This document shows, one piece after another, positions 34,857 to 42,350 of a stretch of DNA of 64,000 nt. The notes beneath the pieces were generated by a model that did not search any database, was not told the origin of the DNA, and was given only the letters and a program-made list of their open reading frames with translations. Positions within the stretch are counted from its first letter, which is position 1. Each line of letters begins with the position of its first letter. Source of the stretch: Alteromonas sp. KUL49 (lineage in GTDB: Bacteria; Pseudomonadota; Gammaproteobacteria; Enterobacterales; Alteromonadaceae); the NCBI RefSeq assembly GCF_006538345.1, contig NZ_BJKL01000002.1, forward strand, positions 62,001 to 126,000, in the 5' to 3' direction. Both the position numbers and the translations under genes were made by a program.

Positions 34857-35948
34857 CTAAATACTTGATTTTTTTGAAAATTCAACCAACCTTCTCTTAG
34901 TTTCGTCATCAATTTCATCAGAGAAATTATACTTTATAGATTCGACATATTCTCCAGACACCTCTGCCAAAACTACAACAAAATCTCTATCACCACTTAC
35001 AAACATATCCAAAAGTGATTTGCTTATTGGGTCATTCACATCGACCGAAGATAACGTTAGATTTAGTGCTTCACCTGGAGCAATTATTAATTTACTAACC
35101 GAATTAGGGCGTAGATTTAGAACAATGTTACCATCCGCGGGCTTTTGAATTGCCGCGGACCCGATAGGAAGCAAAGAACTAGGAACTCCTCCTGCATTAA
35201 ATATCGTAACTTCAAACTTCCAAATCACGGAATTTGAGACCTCATCTTCAAGATTTAATGCCGCTTCTACATCACTTTTAAAAGACGAAAATTCGCTTGC
35301 AGCTAATTTAAGACCACTAATATCTTCTTTTATAGTTGTTAAAACCAACTCTTTGGTTGCGTTAGTTTCCAATCTTGCTGCAATCATCAAGCTTCCACGC
35401 AATGACTCTCTAACACCCGGTGTGCTCAAATATTCATCATCTACTTCAACATGCTCATCCTGCTCAAGATGTTGGTCAACAAATTCCCCTAAATTCAAAT
35501 CACTTGTGAGATGTCTAGCTGAGAAAATGATTCTTTTTGTCCTAATACTTAATAGAGAGGCCTTGCTTTCTGCTGAAAGATCATCCCATACTCTTTGTGC
35601 GTCACTGTCGTCACTGTTATCTCGATCCAGTTGATCTAGCGCATATTGCATCTCAAGTGCCGAAGACTCGATGTTTCTTATTTCCTCAAGTAACTCAGAA
35701 AATCTCTCTTTGGAAACAAAGCCCTCCAATGTTGGAAAATACTTAGCCTTACTGCTTCTAGCCTGCAGATCTGCTGAAATTCTTATCTCAGCATCATTAG
35801 CTTGCGGATACTCATACCTAATGTCTCTGACTAACACCGAAAGGTCTGCTTTGGTTACTTCCTTATTCCAAGCACTGCTAAAATATCCGCCGAAAATGAA
35901 AGCTAACATTGACACTAAGATAGCTATAATTGAAAGAATTTTTTCCAT
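34857..35948 (-). CDS. Membrane-anchored coiled-coil hypothetical protein
   Basis: 363 residues, the longest gene of the clear array. One N-terminal helix (ILSIIAILVSMLAFIFGGYF) is followed by a helical, charged region (LLEEIRNIESSALEMQYALDQ) and a C-terminal beta domain (WKFEVTIFNAGGVPSSLLPIG; LIIAPGEALNLTLSS). The N-terminal layout suggests a signal anchor with an exported domain. A strong AGGCAAGG ribosome site precedes the ATG. Family not recognised. Confidence 0.65.
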   Translation of the reverse strand: MEKILSIIAILVSMLAFIFGGYFSSAWNKEVTKADLSVLVRDIRYEYPQANDAEIRISADLQARSSKAKYFPTLEGFVSKERFSELLEEIRNIESSALEMQYALDQLDRDNSDDSDAQRVWDDLSAESKASLLSIRTKRIIFSARHLTSDLNLGEFVDQHLEQDEHVEVDDEYLSTPGVRESLRGSLMIAARLETNATKELVLTTIKEDISGLKLAASEFSSFKSDVEAALNLEDEVSNSVIWKFEVTIFNAGGVPSSLLPIGSAAIQKPADGNIVLNLRPNSVSKLIIAPGEALNLTLSSVDVNDPISKSLLDMFVSGDRDFVVVLAEVSGEYVESIKYNFSDEIDDETKRRLVEFSKKSSI

Positions 35949-35985
35949 ACCTTGCCTCCTAATTATTAATATCTATTTTGGTTAA

Positions 35986-36062
35986 GCCTAAAACTAAGCT
36001 AAGAAGCAAAAGCACAATGCGGGAATAGCGTAGCGGACTGCGACTTAAGCGTTTTGTTAGGC
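35986..36062. repeat. attC-like site
   Basis: GCCTAAA at 35986-35992 (6 of 7 match to RYYYAAC), then ACTAAGCTAAGAAG, core GCGGGAATAGCGTAGCGG, and the right box GTTAGGC at 36056-36062, a perfect GTTRRRY. It is 77 bp long and shares long stretches with the 32743 and 32123 sites. Confidence 0.75.
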
Positions 36063-36328
36063 ATTCAACTGAACGTACGCGACACTATTGCCAACACTTA
36101 CCGAACAAAACGCCGATTTAAAATTGATAAAACAACAATAAAACAACCTTGTACAAAAAGCCAGATGCTACACGGCTGCTTAAATGGAAACACGAGCTGA
36201 TACAACCAATAGAGAAAGCTGCACAACGAGATTTAAAAGACCTAGCGAAACAACTTTTCGGTTGGAATATTACAAATGAACGAACAATTGAATTTGTAGG
36301 GAACAACCGCCTAACGCACGCGCAATAG
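36063..36328 (+). pseudogene. Plus-strand gene remnant between two attC-like sites, frameshifted
   Basis: Two plus-strand frames carry coding-like sequence. The first reads IQLNVRDTIANTYRTKRRF; the second, after a frameshift near 36145, reads ATRLLKWKHELIQPIEKAA and QLFGWNITNERTIEFVGNN, ending at TAG 36326-36328 inside the next attC site. It is in the opposite direction to all neighbours. There is no good start or ribosome site. Probably a decayed or inverted cassette gene. Confidence 0.45.
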
Positions 36329-36369
36329 GCGCGAGATTGCGAGCGTCCTGATTAAAGCACTTGTTATGC
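36309..36369. repeat. attC-like site
   Basis: Perfect GCCTAAC at 36309-36315 and GTTATGC at 36363-36369 (6 of 7) enclose a 61-bp element. Its inner part has paired GC-rich arms (GCACGCGCAATAGGCGCGAGATTGCGAGCGTC), the kind of imperfect hairpin expected of attC. The clearest site in the window. Confidence 0.8.
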
Positions 36370-36401
36370 GAAAACTATATGCGTTACTCATTTGTACTAG
36401 C

Positions 36402-36821
36402 TCATATTTCAGTCTCCCCATAACCCAGTTTTTCTCTGCAGTCTTCTACGGTCGCGTCAACTGAGCCTTCAAGCAAGCATTTTTGTACTTCTAACGATTG
36501 TTCCTTAGTTAAGGGATTAAAAGACATTAAAACAACCGAGTAGGGAACATCACCTTTCTCTACCCACTGATCTCTATACTTAATTTCTACTCCTGCGTAT
36601 TTTTCTAATATCGAAACGGCGAAGTCACTAGCGGGCTTTGAATTTTCTGTATTTTCACCGTTTAGAATAGAGAGACCAATTTCAATCATCTTTATATCTT
36701 GCTCTCTATCTTTATTTAAGTAACCGAAACCGGATGTTGTAATTGTTGCAAACGAACCAAGTAAGGCACCGAAAATAGAACTTAAAAAACCTATATAGAG
36801 CGATTCTCTTTCTAGTTTCAT
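36402..36821 (-). CDS. Small membrane-anchored cassette protein
   Basis: 139 residues from the ATG at 36821 (MKLERESLYIGFLSSIFGALLGSF). One N-terminal helix is followed by a soluble domain (KMIEIGLSILNGENTENSKP; DWVEKGD-like VEKGDVPYSVVLMSF) with two cysteines near the end (QKCLLEGSVDATVEDCREK). A longer frame from 36851 runs over the start of the attC site and is unlikely. Family not recognised. Confidence 0.62.
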   Translation of the reverse strand: MKLERESLYIGFLSSIFGALLGSFATITTSGFGYLNKDREQDIKMIEIGLSILNGENTENSKPASDFAVSILEKYAGVEIKYRDQWVEKGDVPYSVVLMSFNPLTKEQSLEVQKCLLEGSVDATVEDCREKLGYGETEI

Positions 36822-36842
36822 TGCATTAAATTCCTTGTGATC

Positions 36843-36885
36843 GCATAACACTTAGCTTTGGGGTGCATACAGCGTTTTGTTAGGC
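36843..36885. repeat. attC-like site (short)
   Basis: GCATAAC at 36843-36849 (6 of 7 match to RYYYAAC), ACTTAGCTTTGGGG as in the other sites, and GTTAGGC at 36879-36885, a perfect right box lying directly before the stop of the HEPN gene. At 43 bp it is shorter than most attC sites, so the inner arms may be partly lost. Confidence 0.7.
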
Positions 36886-37473
36886 TTACAACCCAATGAC
36901 CCTGTTCCAATCTGATATATACATGTAAATACGACTAAATTCGCTTGGGAGTAACATGCGGTTGTGCGCTATAAAATTTCGAGCTTTTTCAAGTTCTTCC
37001 ATGCGTTGTTTCAGCCAGTGTTGCGATGGCATAATATCTTCGAAAAACATCCATTTCTCAATTATGATAGCTGCAAGCATCCCAAAATCTACAAAGCCAA
37101 GCAAATCTTCTTTTTCACCTTCTAGCCAAGAATCTTTGAAAGCAGTCTGCTGACGAGATTCAGCATGTTTCTTAACCTTTTGAGGGAGTTTATCCCACCA
37201 GTCCACCCCCTCATTTTCTTCTAAAGTAAGTCTGATTAATGATCTGACTTCATTTTCAAAACAATGCAAAAGAGCATACAAACGCGCCATTTCTAATGCA
37301 TTGTTCCTTCTATTGAGACTAAAAGGTGCTATCTGTTCCGCCAATAATCGTTCATCGGCATCTCTCAAGTCTGCTCCGATCTGTATTCCTGCTCTCTGGA
37401 AATTTCCGGCTTCAGATTCAAACATCAACCCTCGAAACAAAAAATCTCTTAGATCCTTCTTATAGTTATCCAA
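36886..37473 (-). CDS. Swt1-like HEPN-domain protein
   Basis: 195 residues, all-helical. The C-terminal HEPN motif R-x4-H is present at about R165-H170 (ARNFIAHNRML), which in HEPN ribonucleases forms the catalytic site. Other landmarks are the long helix ALEMARLYALLHCFENEVRSLI and the WWDKLP segment, both typical of Swt1/RNA-processing HEPN proteins. It begins with TTG at 37473, overlapping the stop of the DUF5343 gene by 8 bp, so its translation should depend on that gene. The pair forms the first cassette at the right edge of the array. A toxin or abortive-infection role is an inference from family and position. Confidence 0.8.
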   Translation of the reverse strand: MDNYKKDLRDFLFRGLMFESEAGNFQRAGIQIGADLRDADERLLAEQIAPFSLNRRNNALEMARLYALLHCFENEVRSLIRLTLEENEGVDWWDKLPQKVKKHAESRQQTAFKDSWLEGEKEDLLGFVDFGMLAAIIIEKWMFFEDIMPSQHWLKQRMEELEKARNFIAHNRMLLPSEFSRIYMYISDWNRVIGL

Positions 37474-38101
37474 GGAGGTGTTCCTTCAATGATTTGAAGA
37501 TTGAGTTGTAAACTTCTATATCTTTTGTCGCTGGAAGATGAATTTGAATATTATAATGTAAGCTTGGGTTTACCCCTTCTATTGGGATTTGAGTTTTTAA
37601 CTCTGGGACTGGTTGTTTTGCAGTGTCATCCCCTTTCGGTTCACTTTCTTTTTCAGTCTGAGCCTTTTGTGGTTTTGGGCTGTGATCGATATCAGCGAGT
37701 GCAAGAAGACCAAAAAATGTTTTTGCCATCAACTCAGCTGGTCGATCTTTTGCATTATGAGTGCTTTTAAATTTACCCTCGATTAGCTCTTTATCCACCT
37801 CTTTAGGATGGGTTTTAATCAGGAATAAATCAGAATATGCATCTTTAATCGCTTCTCCCATTACTTGGCGAGCCTGTGATTTATCTCTGTAAGCCAGATA
37901 TCTACTTGTAGGCGCGCCACTCGGAGATAAAAAGCCTAGCGCTTTTAAAATGGGAATAAACGCTCTATGGTTTGTGGAAGCGAACCCAATATCTTTGAGG
38001 TGCTGTTGAGTAAATGTTGTTGGCGCTTGCCCTTCTTGAAGTTTTGAAAAGAAGTCTGGTATTTGTCCATACACCTGTGTGTATACGCTTGGTAACGACA
38101 T
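37466..38101 (-). CDS. DUF5343-family protein
   Basis: 211 residues from the ATG at 38101, preceded by an optimal AAGGAGG ribosome site. The N-terminal domain (MSLPSVYTQVYGQIPDFFSK, TQQHLKDIGFASTNHRAFIPI and LKALGFLSPSGAPTSRYLAY) matches DUF5343, an alpha-helical domain with winged-helix-like character. A linker (EKESEPKGDDTAKQ) leads to a C-terminal beta/helix segment LHYNIQIHLPATKDIEVYNSIF, like a regulatory tail. It is directly upstream of, and overlaps, the HEPN gene. An upstream in-frame ATG at 38167 is discussed in the findings. DUF5343 proteins are commonly encoded beside Swt1-HEPN proteins in my recollection; role unknown. Confidence 0.82.
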   Translation of the reverse strand: MSLPSVYTQVYGQIPDFFSKLQEGQAPTTFTQQHLKDIGFASTNHRAFIPILKALGFLSPSGAPTSRYLAYRDKSQARQVMGEAIKDAYSDLFLIKTHPKEVDKELIEGKFKSTHNAKDRPAELMAKTFFGLLALADIDHSPKPQKAQTEKESEPKGDDTAKQPVPELKTQIPIEGVNPSLHYNIQIHLPATKDIEVYNSIFKSLKEHLLG

Positions 38102-38127
38102 TTTATTCCTCCTTGAGTTTGATGTAA

Positions 38128-38134
38128 GCCTAAC
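38128..38134 (-). repeat. attI/attC-like recombination box at the right edge of the array
   Basis: GCCTAAC on the plus strand (GTTAGGC on minus) lies 27 bp upstream of the DUF5343 start, with no coding sequence between. It is the right-hand boundary of the first cassette: the same box ends the other cassettes, and beyond it only the rplS terminator region follows. No second inverted partner box is obvious, as expected of an attI-type simple site. Confidence 0.6.
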
Positions 38135-38180
38135 AATACAATTATCAGGAAAACTTCCCTCTGCCATGTTCTAAACTTTT

Positions 38181-38209
38181 AGTATAATCTACCCTACTAC
38201 ACAAAAACG
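38181..38209 (-). promoter_or_regulatory. Possible cassette promoter (Pc-like)
   Basis: On the minus strand a perfect-looking -10 hexamer TATACT (38181-38186) lies about 47 bp upstream of the recombination box, reading into the array. The -35 region at 17 bp spacing is CGTTTT, which is weak, so this is tentative. Position and direction are those of an integron Pc. Confidence 0.35.
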
Positions 38210-38254
38210 CCAATAAACAACAAGTAAAGCAACCGCTCACCAAATCCGAAACAC

Positions 38255-38282
38255 AAAAAAGCCCGCATAAAGCGGGCTTTTT
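38255..38282 (-). terminator. Terminator of the rpsP-rimM-trmD-rplS operon
   Basis: Stem AAAGCCCGC / GCGGGCTTT with an ATAAA loop and T tracts on both sides, 33 bp after the rplS stop on the minus strand. It marks the boundary between the ribosomal-protein operon and the accessory island. Confidence 0.9.
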
Positions 38283-38314
38283 CGAAGTTAACAATAACGC
38301 AAGGATTAGTAATC

Positions 38315-38674
38315 TTAGTTAAGCTTCTCTTTGATACGTGCAGACTTACCTGAACGCTCACGTAGATAGTAAAGCTTAGCACGACGAACCGCACCGCGAC
38401 GTTTCACTTCGATAGAAGAAACTGCCGGGCTGTGTGTTTGGAACACACGCTCAACGCCTTCGCCGCTAGAAATTTTACGCACGGTAAAAGACGAGTGCAG
38501 ACCACGGTTACGTTTAGCGATAACAACACCTTCATAAGCCTGAAGACGCTCTTTGTCACCTTCGGTAACGCGAACTTTTACAACTACTGTGTCACCTGGA
38601 CCAAACGCAGGAACATCAGCTTTTAGCTGTGCTTCTTCGATTTTTTTGATGATATCTTGACTGACTTTGCTCAT
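38315..38674 (-). CDS. rplS: Ribosomal protein bL19
   Basis: 119 residues; complete bL19 ([21 protein letters not shown], then [20 protein letters not shown] and [22 protein letters not shown]). It lies at the 30S-50S interface of the ribosome. I start at the second ATG of an ATGATG pair (38674), better spaced from GAGAGGAT. It is the last gene of the rpsP-rimM-trmD-rplS operon, as in E. coli, and is followed by a strong terminator. Confidence 0.98.
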   Translation of the reverse strand: MSKVSQDIIKKIEEAQLKADVPAFGPGDTVVVKVRVTEGDKERLQAYEGVVIAKRNRGLHSSFTVRKISSGEGVERVFQTHSPAVSSIEVKRRGAVRRAKLYYLRERSGKSARIKEKLN

Positions 38675-38692
38675 CATATCCTCTCGTCCTAG

Positions 38693-39454
38693 TTAACTGT
38701 CATCTCGCTGCAGTTGCGCTTGGAATAATTCCAGTAAACGCTCCTGCTCCTCAGTCAGAGCTAGGTGATTTAACAATTCAGGGCGACGCTGCCAGGTTCT
38801 ACCCAAAGACTGCATTAATCGCCACTGCCTAATTTTTTCGTGGTCACCACTTAACAAAACCTCAGGCACCGATTGACCATTGAGCACTTCTGGCCGCGTA
38901 TAATGCGGGCAATCAAGAAGGCCGTCAGTGAAAGAATCTTCAACTGCTGAGGCTTTATGCCCCAACACGCCGGGAACTAACCTAGCAACTGCGTCCATAA
39001 GAACCATTGCCGGAAGCTCTCCACCGCTCAACACGTAATCACCAATAGAAATTTCTTCATCTACGTGGCTTTCGATAACGCGCTCGTCGATTCCTTCATA
39101 CCGCCCGCAAATTAAAATAGTGCGGTCGATATTGGCAAGACGTTGAACGTCTTGCTGGTCTAAGGGTTTCCCCTGAGGTGATAAGTAAATCACCTTACTG
39201 TTTTCGCCACCAAGAGCCTTGGCAGCTTGTATTGCTTCAGTAAGCGGTTGAACCATCATCAACATACCTGGACCTCCGCCGTAAGGGCGGTCATCTACAG
39301 TACGATGACGGTCGGTAGTAAAGTCACGGGGGTTAAAGGTGTCTACCGATAGTTTGCCAGACTTAACAGCTCTTCCAATTACACCCTGTTGAGTGAATGG
39401 CGCGAACATATCTGGAAACAGGCTAACAACCCCGAACCACTTTTCCGGTGTCAC
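38693..39454 (-). CDS. trmD: tRNA (guanine37-N1)-methyltransferase
   Basis: 253-residue SPOUT-fold enzyme that forms m1G37 in tRNAs and prevents +1 frameshifting. Typical motifs are [17 protein letters not shown], the knot region [15 protein letters not shown], and [25 protein letters not shown]. The GTG start at 39454 immediately follows the rimM stop. Confidence 0.98.
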   Translation of the reverse strand: MTPEKWFGVVSLFPDMFAPFTQQGVIGRAVKSGKLSVDTFNPRDFTTDRHRTVDDRPYGGGPGMLMMVQPLTEAIQAAKALGGENSKVIYLSPQGKPLDQQDVQRLANIDRTILICGRYEGIDERVIESHVDEEISIGDYVLSGGELPAMVLMDAVARLVPGVLGHKASAVEDSFTDGLLDCPHYTRPEVLNGQSVPEVLLSGDHEKIRQWRLMQSLGRTWQRRPELLNHLALTEEQERLLELFQAQLQRDDS

Positions 39455-39976
39455 TTAAAACCCCGGGTCCCAGTCAACTTTAATGACCTTCGCTTCTTTA
39501 TCTACCTCTTGAACGACATCGTCGAATACAAAAGGTAGTAATCTTTCTTTTTGACCAAACGCATCACCCACATTTGCTTTGACCTGAATTACGTCGTTTG
39601 CACCTGTGTTGAATACGTCTTTTACCACACCCAAGTTGTAACCTTGCGTTGTTACTACTTGCATGCCGGTAAGCTCTCGCCAGTAAACGCCTTCTTCCCC
39701 TAGTTCGGGGAGTTGCGAAGCTAAAATGCTAATATCGAGATTTTTGATGCGTTCTGCATCGTCTCGGCTATCAACACCTTCGATCTTCGCTACCAAGCTT
39801 TTACCGTGCGGTCGCCACTGGTCTATCTGGTATTCTTTTTCGCTACCGAGAAACCACGGTACATACTCAAAAATACCCTCTGGCACTTCGGTATAGCTGT
39901 TGATTTTGACCCAACCTTTTACGCCGTACGGCGCGCCAATTTTGCCAACAATCACATTGTCAGATGTATGACTCAT
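39455..39976 (-). CDS. rimM: Ribosome maturation factor RimM
   Basis: 173 residues with an N-terminal RimM beta-barrel (VIVGKIGAPYGVKGWVKINSYTE) and a C-terminal PRC-barrel (GVYWRELTGMQVVTTQGYNLGVVKDVFNTGANDV). It assists 30S head assembly by binding uS19. It lies in the standard operon between rpsP and trmD. Confidence 0.98.
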   Translation of the reverse strand: MSHTSDNVIVGKIGAPYGVKGWVKINSYTEVPEGIFEYVPWFLGSEKEYQIDQWRPHGKSLVAKIEGVDSRDDAERIKNLDISILASQLPELGEEGVYWRELTGMQVVTTQGYNLGVVKDVFNTGANDVIQVKANVGDAFGQKERLLPFVFDDVVQEVDKEAKVIKVDWDPGF

Positions 39977-40000
39977 CTATACCCACCAGTTAATCGCAAC

Positions 40001-40252
40001 TTACGCTGCAGTTTTCTTAGCTTCTTTTACCAAGGTAGATACGCGCTCAGATAAGCTCGCGCCAACACCAACCCAGTAATCAACACGCTCTAGGTCAACG
40101 CGTAAACGCTCTGCTTGACCTTGTGCAGTTGGGTTGAAGAAACCAACGTTTTCAATGAAACGACCGTTTCTTGCACGACGGCTATCTGCCACCACTAGTT
40201 GATAAAAAGGACGCTTTTTCGCGCCACCACGCTGTAAACGAATAGTAACCAT
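40001..40252 (-). CDS. rpsP: Ribosomal protein bS16
   Basis: 83 residues, complete bS16 ([20 protein letters not shown], then [20 protein letters not shown]). It is the first gene of the four-gene operon; the 224 bp up to the divergent ABC-exporter gene must hold its promoter. Confidence 0.98.
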   Translation of the reverse strand: MVTIRLQRGGAKKRPFYQLVVADSRRARNGRFIENVGFFNPTAQGQAERLRVDLERVDYWVGVGASLSERVSTLVKEAKKTAA

Positions 40253-40476
40253 AAATGCCTCAAACTCGTTGTAGCGTTACCGTTAACTTAAGCCCTCTTT
40301 TGGTGTTGAAAAAACAAGCACCTGATAGAAGGCCGCCGAATTATACGGATATGGCTTTTGATTGCAAGTAGAAATGCGATTTATAGACCAGTTAAATACT
40401 AATTTAGTACCTTGAATTTTGTCACTTTGCGCAAATGTAGCTATGTATCATAAGTAGTCATGACTTCGAGGTTCTT

Positions 40477-42231
40477 TTGGCGCATAGCAACTCACAGGTT
40501 TCCACTAGACAAGTATTGGGCTGGATAGGCTCTCATCTATCTAAATACGCATTAAAAACTGTGGGTGCTATTGTCGCGCTTTTCGTAGCGGCAGGTGCTT
40601 GGCTAATGCTAGGCCAAGGCATTAAATATGCGATAGACAGTGGTTTTATTGCCGCGTCTACCGACGAGTTAAATACCGCCACCACTATGATACTTGCGGT
40701 TACCTTTGTCGCCTGTGTTGCCACTTACATCCGATTTTATTTAATGAGCTGGCTTGGCGAGCGCGTAAGTGCCGATATTCGCTCACAAGTGTTTTCACAC
40801 TTATTGTCACTCCCCCCGTCATTTTTCGCAGAGCTTCGCACCGGCGAGGTTATCTCTCGTTTCACTAGCGACACCACGATTATTCAAACTGTGGTCGGTA
40901 TGAGCCTATCAATGACGTTGCGCTCGTTTGTTACTTTTATTGGTGCCTTGATTTTAATGGGCATCGCCAGCCCAATTCTTACTTTGTGTGTTTTGATTGC
41001 CGTACCTGCCGTACTTATTCCTATTAAGGTACTCGCCCCCAAAGTGCGAAAGTTTGCGAAAGCCAGTCAGGACAGTGTCGCGGACATTGGGGCACATATC
41101 GACCAGTCACTGCATGAAATCATGACTGTGCAAGCTTATAACGCTGAAGACACCGAGCGAACCCAGTTTAATCAGAACGTTGAAAACACCATGTCAGTGG
41201 CAGCTAAACGCATTCATTACCGTAGTTTGCTGATTGGCTGCATTATGCTGCTGAGTATGGCATCGATTACCTTGATCTTCTGGGTAGGCGCACGTCAGGT
41301 ATTAAGTGGCAGTCTTACCGTGGGTGAACTATCAGCCTTCTTATTTTACGCCATTATGGCGGGCAGCAGCGTTGCCACCATTAGTGAGGTTATTGGTGAA
41401 GTACAGCGAGGCGTAGGAGCTAGCGAGCGCTTGTTTGAACTATTAAATACCTCACCAGACATTTCTGATGATGGTGAAGTCTCGGCAAACACAGCCATTA
41501 ATGCGCCCAGCGTGCATTTTGATCATGTGTCGTTTGGCTACGATGAAAGCAATCTGCTGTTTGATGATATGACCCTCGATATTCCCGCCGGTGAAACCAT
41601 AGCCTTGGTAGGTCCCAGTGGCGCGGGTAAATCCACGATATTTCAGTTGCTCATGCGCTTTTACAATACGAGCAAAGGGCAAATCCGCTTTAACAACGTT
41701 GATATTGCTGAAATGCCGCTGGATTTACTCAGAAAGCACATTGCAATTGTGACTCAAGAGCCAGTTATTTTTGCCACCTCGGTGATCGACAATATTCGCT
41801 ATGGCACCCCCAATGCGACGGAGGCAGACATTATTGAGGCTGCAAAACTCGCCTATGCCCATGATTTCATTGAAAAGCTCAGCGACGGCTATCACACCCA
41901 ACTCGGTGAGCGTGGCGTTAAACTGTCGGGAGGGCAAAAGCAGCGCATTGCCATAGCCCGAGCCATTCTCGCCAACCGCCCTATTCTTCTACTAGATGAG
42001 GCAACCAGCGCCCTTGATGCTATGAGCGAGAATATGGTGCAAAAAGCCATGAATACTCTAATGGAAGGCAAAACCTGCATTGTGATCGCTCACCGTTTGG
42101 CCACCGTAAAACACGTGGATAACATAGTGGTTATGGAGTCTGGGAAAGTTGTAGCGGTTGGAAGACATTCAGAATTGATGAAAAGCGATACCTTGTACCG
42201 AGAGTACGCTGAACTGCAATTGCTAAGCTAA
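40477..42231 (+). CDS. MsbA-type ABC exporter (fused permease-ATPase)
   Basis: 584 residues. The N-terminal half is the six-helix exporter permease (about 20-300). The C-terminal half is the ATPase with Walker A GPSGAGKST near residue 378, Q-loop VTQEPVIF, signature LSGGQKQR, Walker B ILLLDEATSALD and the switch IAHRLAT. It would export lipids or hydrophobic drugs as a homodimer across the inner membrane. Begins with TTG (40477) near GAGG. In the E. coli-type order rpsP is followed by ffh, so this gene and those up to 53.5 kb are extra. A clear terminator follows. Confidence 0.92.
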   Translation: MAHSNSQVSTRQVLGWIGSHLSKYALKTVGAIVALFVAAGAWLMLGQGIKYAIDSGFIAASTDELNTATTMILAVTFVACVATYIRFYLMSWLGERVSADIRSQVFSHLLSLPPSFFAELRTGEVISRFTSDTTIIQTVVGMSLSMTLRSFVTFIGALILMGIASPILTLCVLIAVPAVLIPIKVLAPKVRKFAKASQDSVADIGAHIDQSLHEIMTVQAYNAEDTERTQFNQNVENTMSVAAKRIHYRSLLIGCIMLLSMASITLIFWVGARQVLSGSLTVGELSAFLFYAIMAGSSVATISEVIGEVQRGVGASERLFELLNTSPDISDDGEVSANTAINAPSVHFDHVSFGYDESNLLFDDMTLDIPAGETIALVGPSGAGKSTIFQLLMRFYNTSKGQIRFNNVDIAEMPLDLLRKHIAIVTQEPVIFATSVIDNIRYGTPNATEADIIEAAKLAYAHDFIEKLSDGYHTQLGERGVKLSGGQKQRIAIARAILANRPILLLDEATSALDAMSENMVQKAMNTLMEGKTCIVIAHRLATVKHVDNIVVMESGKVVAVGRHSELMKSDTLYREYAELQLLS

Positions 42232-42286
42232 TCCGTGTGTGTTGCTATACGTATCCAAAAGTATAAGTCGTATTTATTTGCACTAG

Positions 42287-42320
42287 GCAGCTCAATAATA
42301 GGGTGATTGAGCTGCTTTTT
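42287..42320 (+). terminator. Rho-independent terminator after the ABC exporter
   Basis: A 10-bp perfect stem GCAGCTCAAT / ATTGAGCTGC with an AATAGGGTG loop, followed by TTTTT. It lies between the ABC exporter and the start of the efflux operon. Confidence 0.9.
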
Positions 42321-42350
42321 GGTGTAAAACCAAAACGTAACGGACACAAA

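Noticed and set aside
36118..36306. Minus-strand 62-codon frame between the two attC-like sites
   Set aside because: Composition is poor (many Phe/Ser/Arg runs) and no ribosome site is present; the plus strand carries better coding signal.
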